Assembly: GCA_963921795.1 (NCBI GenBank)
Contig: OY997643.1
Coordinates: 72,408,164 to 72,472,163 of the forward strand
Origin: Nannobrachium achirus
Taxonomy: Eukaryota; Chordata; Actinopteri; Myctophiformes; Myctophidae
Length of the DNA stretch: 64,000 nt
Direction: 5' to 3'
The notes under the pieces were generated by a model. It made no database searches and was not told the origin of the DNA. It saw only the letters and a list, made by a program, of their open reading frames with translations. This document shows positions 47,095-57,091 of the stretch, piece after piece (position 1 is the stretch's first letter; every line of letters starts with the position of its first letter). The translations under genes and the position numbers were made by a program.

Positions 47095-47420
47095 GCCCCC
47101 CGGTCGTCACCTCCAAACCCACAGATCGTCCTCCCGTGGCGGCCGTTCAGAACGCCACGGCGGCCGCGGCCGCTGCCGTGCCGACAGAACCGGCCACGCC
47201 CGCCCCCGCCACAGCCCCGCCCGCGGCTCCGCCCACAACCCTGGCCGTGGCGCCTGCCGCCACGACGCCGCCGGCCTCCACCGCCGCTGCGGGGGACCCG
47301 GCGGGGGATGGGGGCGTGGCCACCACAGCATCCCCCGTCATCCTCCCCCCTCCTCCTCCTCCATCAACCCCCACCGAAGCCCCCACAGATGCCCCGATGG
47401 ATGCACCCTCAACCACCCAG
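47095..47420 (+). CDS. ptpra: ptpra coding exon 2: Pro/Thr/Ala-rich ectodomain
   Basis: Acceptor GGTCTTCCAG ends 47094; donor ACCCAG|GTTAGT at 47420/47421. Entered in phase 1 and left in phase 0 (326 nt). It encodes about 109 residues: GPPVVTSKPTDRPPVAAV, then QNATAAAAAAVPTEPATPA, a long P/A/T stretch, PPPPPPSTPTEAPTDAP and MDAPSTTQ. There is one N-glycosylation sequon (NAT). The low-complexity Thr/Pro composition fits the short, heavily glycosylated PTPRA ectodomain; mucin-type O-glycans are likely. The exon is very GC-rich (GCGGCCGCGGCCGC), unlike the AT-rich introns. Overlapping frames on both strands are shadows. Confidence 0.88.
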
Positions 47421-47519
47421 GTTAGTACCGGTATAGTTTCACATTTTGCATTCGTTTTTATATATATATATTTTTTTACCTTTTTTTGTTTTCAATTTCA
47501 GTTTATAGTTTTGATTTGA

Positions 47520-48120
47520 TTTTCAATTGCGACCATAGATTGCAAGTTTAGTATGTGAACGGTCACAGCTTGTCGCTCTGACATCATGCTCTGATGTCAC
47601 TGTGTTGTCAGGGGAACCACTCTTAACAGAATGGGTTTGCCGCTCTGCCCATGCCCATTTATGGAGTTCCCTGATGTCATCAATATTAAGCCCATATCTA
47701 ACAGGACTTCATATGGGAATGCCCATATATGGAGGCCACATATCACACTAACGGCTGGTTCTATAGACGGGGGTCTCCATGTATGGGCATAAAAGTGTAT
47801 GATGTCAGATGTCATAGACATCATAGGACTTTCACATAACGAATAACTGAGTAATCGTGTTTGGGCTCTCACAGCACATATCTCTATATACAGTACAGTC
47901 ATGGATCTCCATATATGGGTACCAGGGGTCTCCATATATGGGTACCAGGGGTCTCCATATATGGGTACCAGGGGTCTCCATATATGGGTAACTGGTCCAA
48001 TATAGTGGCCAGATGGCCAAGAATTGGCGCAAGGCGTCTTACTAGTTAATATTAATATTTTATTTTATTCATTGAAAAGGATAAAATGATTACTTTGTGG
48101 CCTCCATATATGGTTTTATT
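47520..48120. repeat. CArG-box repeat block
   Basis: Same family as 36086 and 37980: ATTGCGACCATAGATTGCAA at the start, GACATCATGCTCTGATGTCA, and perfect CCATATATGG at 47723, 47909, 47932, 47955, 47978 and 48104. Four of these are in a 23-bp tandem (GGGTACCAGGGGTCT spacer). Confidence 0.75.
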
Positions 48121-48154
48121 AGTTTGGTGTGAGTTTTAGTTTTAGTTTTTTAGT

Positions 48155-48320
48155 TTTTGAGCGGTGGTCACAACGCTCCTATACGTGGCGGTGTGTGTGG
48201 GTCTGTCTGTCTGTCTGTCTCCGTCCGTGTCTGTATGTAGCCTACAGTACCTTTTATGACCACACATGTTAAGGGAGGGGCGCTGTTGTTCAGGATAGGC
48301 CAGGCACACTCACACACACA

Positions 48321-48398
<78 letters not shown>

Positions 48399-48416
48399 GG
48401 GAGGGGAGGGGGGGGT

Positions 48417-48502
<86 letters not shown>

Positions 48503-48537
48503 ACGACCACCGCTCAGTTCACACAGGTGTGATTATT
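48155..48537 (+). mobile_element. GAGCGGTGG family MITE with two (CA)n blocks
   Basis: TTTTTGAGCGGTGGTCACAACG to ACCACCGCTCAGTTCACAC and AGGTGTGATTATTTTT. (CA)n at 48311-48396 and 48420-48501 around a G-rich island. Same subfamily as 37604. Confidence 0.75.
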
Positions 48538-48785
48538 TTTTCAGGGGCAAGATGCAACACATTCAGAAAGATTGCAAAAATAGCAGATACTGCATTGTGA
48601 GCTTGTAGATCTGCAATATTTTGCTATTTTTGAACAAGACTTCACAAAGGAAAAGAATATATAGATTTCAGTTGGTATTAGTTGTGTAAACACTCGATAA
48701 AGCTTCTGTTAGTTTTGTTTGTTTTTTCTTTTACTAAAATGTTTTTACCAGTTCTAGTTTTGAGTTATATTGTCATGTTATCCCT

Positions 48786-48811
48786 GCCCCCCCCCCCCCC
48801 CCCCCCCCCAG
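48786..48811 (+). promoter_or_regulatory. ptpra: Poly(C) pyrimidine tract and acceptor of ptpra coding exon 3
   Basis: An uninterrupted run of about 23 C followed by AG (48810-48811). A C-only tract at a 3' splice site is unusual and of the kind bound by poly(C)-binding proteins. Length may be misassembled. Confidence 0.85.
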
Positions 48812-48965
48812 CCCACCCCTCCTGCCACGCCGGCGGTCCCAGACGGGGGGAGCGAGAACGGGACGGACGCCACAGAGCCTGATGACCCCATGACCCCAGG
48901 GACGGACCCCGACTACCGCTTGTGGACATCGACCACCGTGAACCCCCCACCAGACCACCTGCCAG
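48812..48965 (+). CDS. ptpra: ptpra coding exon 3: ectodomain
   Basis: Entered in phase 0 after a poly(C) acceptor; donor CCAG|GTGAGT (48965/48966) leaves phase 1; 154 nt. Encodes PTPPATPAVPDGGSENGTDA, TEPDDPMTPGTDPDYRLW and TSTTVNPPPDHLP. It carries one N-glycosylation sequon (NGT) and acidic/Pro/Thr-rich composition, comparable to the membrane-distal part of the mammalian ectodomain (which has NGTWLPDN-type sequence). A transposon begins only 16 nt after the donor (48982). Assignment rests on phase and collinearity with the conserved exons downstream. Confidence 0.87.
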
Positions 48966-48981
48966 GTGAGTGCAGTGACAC

Positions 48982-50086
48982 CAGTGGTGGAAAGAAGTAC
49001 TTGTCTTGCACTCTTTACAAAAGTATCAGTATTGCAATGTAGATGTACTCTGTTACAAGTCAAAGTCCAGTATTCAAAATGTACTTGAATAAAAGTATGA
49101 AAGTATTGGCATCAAAACGTACTTAACACTTTGCTAGCCGAAATAGAATGGCTTGTTGTAGATTAGCCGTGAAATTTCTATTATTATATTATGATCTGAA
49201 CCGCATTCATTTTACCAGACATCCAGCGCTATATCACGTGGTCTTCATCCCCCATTACCATACCGCGATCCCCGTTGTATACTCACCACAGTTCCCAGTG
49301 AAATTCTTCAATCTGCATTGGCTTTAGAGTGGGGGTTTCGGCCGACGCATCTTATCCCCGCGCGTTTCGCGTGCGCGATCCGTTCACGTAAATGTCGGCT
49401 CAAATAATCCACGGATGACTCAAGACAGAGTAGATATGAGCATTTTCGCTCGCATAGCCCCCAGCACTCCTGCTATGCGAGCACTAACATCTAAACAGAA
49501 AATGAACGGCTGCAGGGAAGCCTCTGGAAGGGATGGACCTGACGTCACTTCTGCTTCATGTCAGACGAGCCATGCGCTATCGATGGATGAGTGGTGACTA
49601 GGGAAGGTTAGACGATCGGCGATTTTCGGATAAAAATCTTTTATTTCGTTTTTAATGACCCAGTACTGTAAAAGACGGCGCGGCTGAGACTCCTTGCTCA
49701 GATGTCCGGTATACTCCGGTTTTAATATTAAGGGGCTCCCCGTGGCTTGCAAAGTGTTAAAGTACCAAAAGTAAAAGTACAAAATGTTTGAAAATAGCAG
49801 ATCTACAAGCTCACAATGTGTCACGATGCGATGCGTTGTGAGCTTGTAGATCGGCTATTTTCAAATATCCTAGGTATAATATAGGGCTAAAGTGGTTTGT
49901 GTATGTTTTATAATAGTATAATGTATACCTGCAAAGTAACTAGTAGTAACTCAAGTTTTCAAATAAATGTAGTGGAGTAAAAGTACAATATTTGGATCTG
50001 AGATGTAGTGGAGTAGAAGTAGAAATATTGGAAATTGGAAAATCTCAAGTAAAGTATAAATACTGCAACATTGTACTTTACACCAC
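48982..50086. mobile_element. hAT-like element (CAGTGGTGGAAA family) with a TTAA element nested inside
   Basis: Left end CAGTGGTGGAAAGAAGTACT; right end CATTGTACTTTACACCACG. Inside are ACTCTGTTACAAGTC, a palindromic unit (49789-49864) and GTAGTGGAGTAGAAGTAG. Interrupted by 49127-49756. No matching 8-bp flanks, so the ends may be decayed. Confidence 0.65.
49127..49756. mobile_element. TTAA-flanked (piggyBac-like) element, nested
   Basis: Ends CACTTTGCTAGCC and GGCTTGCAAAGTG, flanked on both sides by TTAA (49123-49126, 49757-49760). 630 bp, with no transposase frame recognised; the frame at 49415-49597 is unassigned. Confidence 0.8.
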
Positions 50087-50275
50087 GGCTCGATTTTCTT
50101 AAAAAACATATTTAGGAGATTCTTATGCCCAGAGCGCTAAAAACGTCTCTGACGTCTTTTTCAGTTTTTCTGTATTACTCTAGATGGCGCTCTTCGCTAA
50201 CGAAGATCCAACATTTGAACCTCAGTGACGCTTTGAAACAGGAAATTACATGATCGCAAAAACAACAACATTTTG

Positions 50276-50463
<188 letters not shown>

Positions 50464-50509
50464 GTGCCAGTTACTGCTGGTAACTGCTTGTGTTTCTTGT
50501 CTTTCACAG

Positions 50510-50530
50510 ATGAGGAGGAAGGTGACACAG
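50510..50530 (+). CDS. ptpra: ptpra coding microexon 4 (21 nt)
   Basis: Acceptor TTGTCTTTCACAG ends 50509; donor ACACAG|GTAAGA at 50530/50531. The exon is entered and left in phase 1 and adds DEEEGDT, acidic residues just outside the membrane. Because both phases equal those of its neighbours, skipping keeps the frame. It lies 46 nt after a very long UG tract, a context in which skipping is plausible. Strong splice sites support reality; no homologous microexon can be confirmed from here. Confidence 0.72.
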
Positions 50531-50608
50531 GTAAGACATTATGAGTTTTAATGCATTCATGCATGTCAGATCTTCAACTAGTGCTATTAAGTATGCTACA
50601 GTCTAATC

Positions 50609-50979
50609 CAGTGTTCTCAAACGTTTTGATTTCAACGACCCCCATAACTTGTGCTCAAATGGAACCAAATGGACACATAAGGGTGCATTTGGTTCCATGT
50701 GTACACTCTCACAGTTACAGACCTATAAGGCAGGGGTTCCCAAACTTTTTTGTCTCAGGGCACCCCATAAATATTTTTTTAATCCGAGGCACCCCTACAT
50801 TATAATTTTCACTCCCAGCACATTATATTTATAGCATATCGTTGTTGTCGGTAGAAACCTTGTATGGGGGGGGGGGGGGGGGGGGGGTCCCTGGAACTAA
50901 ATGTTTTGAGAATGGGGGATCGTAGCCAAATGCATATCATTTTGGGGGTCCTTGACATGAAAAGGTTTGAGAACCACTG
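50609..50979. mobile_element. hAT-like element with nested fragment
   Basis: Left end CAGTGTTCTCAAACGTTTTG; right end AAAAGGTTTGAGAACCACTG. A second element start CAGGGGTTCCCAAACTTTTT lies inside at 50733. A G run (50869-50887) interrupts it. Sequence after 51000 matches 21480-21540. Confidence 0.5.
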
Positions 50980-51123
50980 ACATAGTAGTCTCTCAAGAAC
51001 AGACTAACTGAGCTCCAGTTAAGTGAAAAGGACCTTTTCTTTGACGATGGCTTCGGGACAAAATCGATTTTCACAGTTTAAAAAAAATAATTGCAGATCT
51101 ACAAGCTCGCAGCGCGGCACTCG

Positions 51124-51935
51124 GTGCTGTGAGCTGCTCTACAGGTCATTAGAGCAGTCTATGGGTCTTGTGCTGTGACCTGTTCTACTGGTCATTAGAG
51201 CAGTCTATGGGTCTTGTGCTCTGAGCTGTTCTACAGGTCATTAGAGCAGTCTATGGGTCTTGTGCTGTGAGCTGTTCTACAGGACATTAGAGCAGTCTAT
51301 GGGTCTTGTGCTCTGAGCTGTTCTACAGGACATTAGAGCAGTCTATGGGTCTATTAGAGCAGTCTATGGGTCTTGTGCTCTGAGCCGTTCTACAGGTCAT
51401 TAGAGCAGTCTATGGGTCTTGTGCTCTGAGCTGTTCTACAGGGCGTTAGAGCAGTCTATGGGTCTTGTGCTCTGAGCTGTTCTACAGGTCATTAGAGCAG
51501 TCTATGGGTCTTGTGCTCTGAGCTGTTCTACAGGACATTAGAGCAGTCTATGGGTCTTGTGCTCTGAGCTGCTCTACAGGGCGTTAGAGCAGTCTATGGG
51601 TCTTGTGCTCTGAGCTGCTCTACAGGGCGTTAGAGCAGTCTATGGGTCTATTAGAGCAGTCTATGGGTCTTGTGCTCTGAGCCGTTCTACAGGTCATTAG
51701 AGCAGTCTATGGGTCTTGTGCTGTGAGCTGTTCTACAGGGCGTTAGAGCAGTCTATGGGTCTTGTGCTCTGAGCTGCTCTACAGGTCATTAGAGCAGTCT
51801 ATGGGTCTTGTGCTCTGAGCTGCTCTACAGGTCATTAGAGCAGTCTATGGGTCTTGTGCTCTGAGCTGTTCTACAGGGCATTAGAGCAGTCTATGGGTCT
51901 TGTGCTCTGAGCTGTTCTATAGGACATTAGAGCAG
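51124..51935 (+). repeat. 46-bp minisatellite, about 17 copies
   Basis: The unit runs TGCTCTGAGCTGTTCTACAG, GTCATTAGAGCAGTCTATGG, GTCTTG. Some units carry an extra TCTATTAGAGCAGTCTATGG (about 51350 and 51650), so blocks of several units were copied together. Confidence 0.97.
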
Positions 51936-52301
51936 TCGTTGGCCACGTCATTTTCACATGATACCCACAGCTTGTTGTGCTGATGCTCTGTTCAATGTAC
52001 ACATTGTCTGACCGAGGACACTGCAAAGTCTCCAGGAATGATGCATGGAAATGCAACATAACTGGGCAGCATTCCAAACCGCTTTGCCAAAGAAAGCACA
52101 TGTGAAGTGCGTGGTCAAATGATCCATTGTTCGGAAATGGCCGATATAACAAAAATGCTAAATTGTGCTTAAATTCACGATTTCACCGTTCTTTGCCGCC
52201 GATGGAAACATTTCTGTCATTAACAATTGCATTTGGGTTAGTGGTATCTGGGCTTGCAAAATGACAGTAATACGGTCTTTTACAGTAATCCCTTATGGTT
52301 C
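51936..52301. other. Intron, nothing recognised
   Basis: No exon or repeat seen. Frames at 51871-52152 (minus) and 52165-52425 (plus) show no domain. Confidence 0.4.
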
Positions 52302-52309
52302 ATCTAAAA

Positions 52310-52651
52310 CAGGGGTCTTCAATGTTTTCATGGCCAAGGACCCCTTAGCTCTGAGAGAGATGAAGCAGGGACCCCCACTACATATCATAAAGAAATGTAC
52401 ATGGATTATTTATTATACAGTTTAGACTTGACAGCACTATCATCTTTCCCTCTTGTCTACTCCAAACCTCTGTGCCAAAACATTGCTGATGTACGCTTGT
52501 AGATCTGCTATGTTTTGGCTAATGTTCCACTGAGAATAGGGATGCTAGCGTTCAAGTGATCAAACATGATCATTCAAAGATTTGGTGGACCCCAAGTAAG
52601 TTGCTCTGAGGACCCCCTAGGGGTCCCCGGACCCCCTGTTGAAGACCTCTG
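52310..52651. mobile_element. hAT-like element (GTTGAAGACCCCTG family), perfect target duplication
   Basis: CAGGGGTCTTCAATGTTTTC to CCCCTGTTGAAGACCTCTG, flanked by identical ATCTAAAA (52302-52309, 52652-52659). Half a palindromic unit at 52492-52514. No coding frame. Confidence 0.9.
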
Positions 52652-52898
52652 ATCTAAAAACGTCATGTCATGTGAGGTAACCGCACCATGAAGCATAACG
52701 GCATGTCCATAGAATCACACTTTAATCAATAAGCTCATGAACACCACAGAGACGGACACAAATAGCTGAGCCATTTTAACTTGCCGTACAAACATCACCT
52801 AGAATAGATCACTGGGCTGTCCATGTAATGTGTAATGTCAAACCTGCACTGGAAAAATTGTCTATTTTTACACTCTCAGTTATATTGACACTCTGGAT

Positions 52899-53319
52899 TA
52901 GGGCTGTCACAATTATTACATAATCGTCTAATCGCAATTATTTGACATAATCGTGATTATTTTTCATAATCGTCATGATCGTTTCCATGTTGAAAAATGT
53001 AAATATAGGGTTAGGGTTAGTAAAAAAATAGTGGAAATAGAAGCTCACAACACGTCGCGGTGCGACGCGTTGTGAGCTTGTAGATTGGCTATTTCCACTA
53101 TCAATGTTCTTTTTTAAGTATAAAGTTGTCAAATATGTCAGTAATTTCTTTGTGTATTTAGGTTATGTGTCATATCTGCCATGTGCAACTTCAAAGCCTA
53201 AAAGCCAAACCGAAATGTAATTGTCAACGACAAAAACACAATTAAATCGTTAATCGCAATTATTTGAGAGAAAATTAATCGTCATGTAAAATGTCATAAT
53301 CGTGACAGGCACAGCCCTA
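52899..53319 (+). mobile_element. hAT-like element, TAGGGCTGTCACAATTA family, perfect target duplication
   Basis: TAGGGCTGTCACAATTATT to AATCGTGACAGGCACAGCCCTA, flanked by identical CTCTGGAT (52891-52898, 53320-53327). Palindromic unit at 53034-53100 with TAGTGGAAATAG outer arms. Most complete copy of its family here. Confidence 0.9.
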
Positions 53320-53333
53320 CTCTGGATTTTGCA

Positions 53334-53530
53334 GTAGGGCTGCGAATCTTTGGGTATCCCACGATTCGATTCAGAATCGATTCTTTGGGGTTCACGATTC
53401 GATTTCTTTTCGATTCTTTCAAATCCAAACGATTCGATTCAGAAACGATTATTTTCCGATTTCAAAAACGATTCCCGATTCAAAGCGATTCTCGTTTCAA
53501 AACGATTCTCAATTCAATTCATAGGATATC
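53334..53530 (+). repeat. ACGATTCGATTC-rich element fragment
   Basis: Begins TAGGGCTGCGAATCTTTGGG and repeats ACGATTCGATTC / AAACGATTC about eight times. A transposon fragment is likely; the right end was not found. Confidence 0.5.
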
Positions 53531-53875
53531 AGGATTTGTCTGCCCGCATGAAAGCAGATAATTGTAAAGGTTTTATCAACTTATTGCAATAATGTAAACA
53601 CACAAAGGTAAATCCAAGACAGCATGTCTGATTTATTCATGCGTGCACACATTCTTTTAACTTGTACAAACACAACATAATATCTAATAAAAAATCATAA
53701 AATAAAATAATCATATTATCTAATAAATAATATCTAATAAAAAAATAAAAAAAACCTGATGTTAGGCCTACATGCTTTGTGGGGTAGAGATGGGTGTATT
53801 TAACTGTTCTTAACTGAATAATTGACATTGACTGCACTGCTAATATCAGCCCAACAGTACAGAGAGCAGTGTTTT

Positions 53876-53917
53876 ACGGGTAGGGTAGGGTAGGGTAGGG
53901 TAGGGTAGGGTAGGGTA
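53876..53917 (+). repeat. (GGGTA)8 repeat
   Basis: Eight GGGTA units on the + strand, G-rich and able in principle to form a G-quadruplex. Confidence 0.9.
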
Positions 53918-54309
53918 TAACCAGTAGTGGAAACAGAAGGTCGACCCTAAGATTTAAACAGTAATGTATCTGCACACTGTGAAGGACGAGTCCACCCCTC
54001 CTCCTCTATCTGTGTGTGCAGGCCTTTCTCTTCAGCTCCTCCATGAAATATTAACACAAGGACATCCTTTATGTTGCTCTTTGGCTGAAGCTGCTGGAAA
54101 GGAAAGTTGTCTGCGAGTGTTGAGAGGTCACCTGATGAGACCAGCACGTTAAGATGACCCAGAAGGTCATCTTGACGGGGGTCTCAGTGGGTCTGGGCGT
54201 TCAGGAGTGTTGTGACCTTTGCATGGCTCTCTCTGGACCTGCTGGTTGGCAAGGCTTTCATTGAAGACACTGCCATTCATTCAGAAAACATCCCAGACAA
54301 TATTTAGAC

Positions 54310-54660
54310 CAGTGGTTCTCAACCTTTTCAGCCCGCGACCCCCAAAATAATCATATTTGAACTGGGGAGCACCAATAGTTGAGGCATTGCATTTTCTATA
54401 TCACGGTTTTATTGTGAAAATAGCAGATTTACATGCTCACAACGCCTCGCAACACGAGGCGTTGTGAGCATGTAGATCGGCTATTTTCACAATTTCTGCC
54501 TCTAATATTTGACAATTTGGCCAATGTTTAATTTGTCATTTTTTAGAGGTATTAAAAGTGTCCTTCAATTGTCACTTTAGAAATGTGCCATACACTTAAA
54601 CATTATGTTAGTGTGTTTACTGTTGAGTGAGAAAACAGTGTTGCACATTAAGTTAATCAT
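54310..54660 (-). mobile_element. hAT MITE, CAGTGGTTCTCAACC family, reverse and truncated
   Basis: Starts CAGTGGTTCTCAACCTTTTC. Carries the palindrome with CGCCTCG..CGAGGCG arms (54413-54492) and ends near CACATTAAGTTAATCATCTG, lacking the second terminus. Reverse of 6094-6445. Confidence 0.75.
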
Positions 54661-54803
54661 CTGCGTCGTGAGCTTGTAGATCTGTTATTCCTTCTACAAA
54701 AAAGTATGCAGGGCTTAATAAGAGGTCAAATTTAAATATGTTCAAATGAGCAAACTGACCTGTCTTTCTTTTAATCTCCCCTCCGTTTGTGTTTGCGACC
54801 AAG

Positions 54804-54903
54804 AAGACACCCCGTCAGATGACATGCCCATCATAGCCGTGATGGTGGCCTTGTCCTCGCTGCTCGTCATCGTCTTCATCATCATCATCCTCTACATGCT
54901 CAG
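54804..54903 (+). CDS. ptpra: ptpra coding exon 5: transmembrane segment
   Basis: This encodes [19 protein letters not shown] then [15 protein letters not shown] (the last codon is completed by the next exon), a single hydrophobic span of about 25 residues followed by Arg. It matches mammalian PTPRA ([19 protein letters not shown]) almost residue for residue and is the strongest evidence for gene identity. Donor CTCAG|GTCAGC (54903/54904), phase 2. The acceptor GACCAAGAAG is a NAGNAG pair. Using AG at 54802-54803 starts the exon at 54804 and adds a Glu; using 54805-54806 starts at 54807 without it. Both keep frame. Confidence 0.96.
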
Positions 54904-55316
54904 GTCAGCCTTCTGTTCATTCAAATGGGACTTCTGGTAACTTTAAAGGACACCTAACTATACGCATGTTGACTGTGGGAGCTGGACAAAACAATACTTA
55001 AAACGTAGGAGAGACAACGTCTTTATTTGAGAAAAAATCGGGACGCTTCGATCCGATAATCAGTCTTCAGGTCAGGGACCTGAATGAATCACTGTCAGAT
55101 TCTTCTCAAACAAAGACATTGTTTGGTGTGCGGGCTCCACCTTCCTTCTGATGTCTTTCCTCGGCTGTGCTGTGCTTTCGGTTTGGTTGCTGCGTTCGTT
55201 TGGTTCTTCGCCGCGAATGTTCCTTACGCTGAGTGGCTAGAACCCATATACTGCTGTTACCATGGAGGTGTGTGTGTGTGAGTGTGTGAGTGTGTGAGTG
55301 TGTGAGTGAGTGAAAC

Positions 55317-55531
55317 CACTGTTTCTCAATGCCTAGTCCACAAAGGGTCCAAATGGACTCTTACGGCGGTCCTCCAACTCCTCGGAGCACAGCAGGGTTT
55401 ATCTCCTGGACATTACAACGCTGCAAAATCCACATTGTTCATCTATCTCTGAGAGTGGCACACAAATGGGTCCATTTTGACCCCCACTGGTGGTCCACTG
55501 GTGGTCCCCGGACCTGACGTTGAGAACCAGT
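55317..55531. mobile_element. hAT-like element, CACTGTTTCTCAATGCC / GTTGAGAACCAGTG ends
   Basis: Inverted ends about 215 bp apart with TGGGTCCATTTTGACCCCC inside. Abuts the next element. Confidence 0.5.
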
Positions 55532-55537
55532 GCACGT

Positions 55538-55808
55538 TAGGTCATTAACGACTTGTGATTTTTGCAAGTCGACTCGACTCAGTAAAAAGTTGAGTTGAAG
55601 TCGACTTTACGTTTGATGACGTCATCGCATCACACACGACCCCCCAAAATAATCATCTGGGTCCCCAGATGATTAACTTAATGTGAAACATTGTTTTCTC
55701 ACTGTAAACAAACCAACATAAAGTTTAAGTTTATAGAGGATATCTTCACATTTCTAAAGTGGACTTTTTAATACCTCTAAAATGACAAATTAAACCTTGT
55801 CAAAATTT

Positions 55809-55841
<33 letters not shown>

Positions 55842-55999
55842 GCAGAAATTGTGAAAATAGCAGATCTACATGCTCACAACGCAGTGCTATTTTCACAATA
55901 ATTTTTTTTCAACTTCGACTTTTGACTTTCTCTGGTGGGAGTCGACTTGTGTAATGAAGTCGACTGAGTTGACTTGTCGACTTTTTCGTTAATGCCCTA
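55538..55999. mobile_element. DNA transposon with 8-bp target duplication just before ptpra exon 6
   Basis: TAGGTCATTAACGACTTG to CGTTAATGCCCTA, flanked by identical GTGCACGT (55530-55537, 56000-56007). GTCGACTT-type repeats lie near both ends. A fragment of the 6094 hAT family with (TA)n/(GA)n and a half palindrome is nested at about 55640-55905. The element ends 41 nt before the acceptor of coding exon 6. Confidence 0.85.
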
Positions 56000-56040
56000 G
56001 TGCACGTGTATTCATTATGTTTTTGCTTTCTGATTGACAG

Positions 56041-56114
56041 GTTTAAAAAGTACAAGCAGGCCGGAAGCCATTCCAATTCCTTCAGACTGACCAATGGCAG
56101 GTCAGATGATACAG
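56041..56114 (+). CDS. ptpra: ptpra coding exon 6: juxtamembrane segment
   Basis: Acceptor TCTGATTGACAG ends 56040; donor TACAG|GTAAAG at 56114/56115. Phases 2 to 1. Encodes (R)[16 protein letters not shown] then TNGRSDDT, the basic stop-transfer and juxtamembrane region. Mammalian PTPRA reads [20 protein letters not shown] here. The SNSF serine corresponds to the PKC site reported in the mammalian protein (Ser180), conserved by alignment. A (TG)n tract of about 159 nt begins 8 nt after the exon. Confidence 0.95.
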
Positions 56115-56120
56115 GTAAAG

Positions 56121-56282
<162 letters not shown>

Positions 56283-56369
56283 AGCTTATCGAGTCTTGTG
56301 AGGGCAAATATATGGCTTATTTATTTATGTCTTAACTCATCTTACGCACCCGTTTAGTTTATTCTAGGT

Positions 56370-56850
56370 CAGGGTTCTTCAACAGGGGGTCCAGGACCCC
56401 TAGGGGGTCCCCAGACTTACTACAGGGGGCCCTCCAAATCTTTAAGTGATAGAAAGTTTTTTTCTCCTTTTTTATATTACCGGTAATCACTTGACCCTAG
56501 TGTCCATATCCTAAGAACTTTAGCCAAAGATATCAGATCTACAAGCTCACAAAGCCTCGCAGCGCGAGGCGTTGTGAGCTTGTAGATCTGATATTTTTGG
56601 CAAAGAGGTTTGGTGTAGAAGGGAAAAAAGAGCAGATTAAGTACAGAGTGAAAGGTGAAGTTTATTAAGTATTGGCAATTCAAGTGTGTTTTGGCAATTC
56701 AAAACACAAATTGACATGAATCCAAAATACACTGATGATTGTGCTGTCAAACAATGAAACTATATGGAATCTATGAAAAGGTTGTGGGGGGCCCTGCTTC
56801 ATCACTCTCTCAACTAAGGGGCCCTTGGCCTGAAACGTTGAAGACCCCTG
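56370..56850. mobile_element. hAT-like element (GTTGAAGACCCCTG family)
   Basis: CAGGGTTCTTCAACAGGGGG to CGTTGAAGACCCCTG, flanked by TTCTAGGT / ATCTAGGT (7 of 8). Full palindrome at 56525-56600 with CGCCTCG-type inner arms and TATCAGATC outer arms. Confidence 0.85.
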
Positions 56851-57091
56851 ATCTAGGTTAATATCTATAGAAGTGTGCGCCCATATCCGTTTACCAGACT
56901 GTGTGGTTTACATTAGATTGGATTGATCCTCCTCTGCTATAACTGATAACATGTTAGTAGTGGCTGACTCTCACTGTTGGCCCAGGCTTTTGTTCCATAT
57001 GAGATTACCTAACCAGGCTGGGAGGCAGTGTTGAGCTATACTGCCACCTGGTGGCCAATCATTGTTATAGTTGAGAGTTTTGGCATACAAT

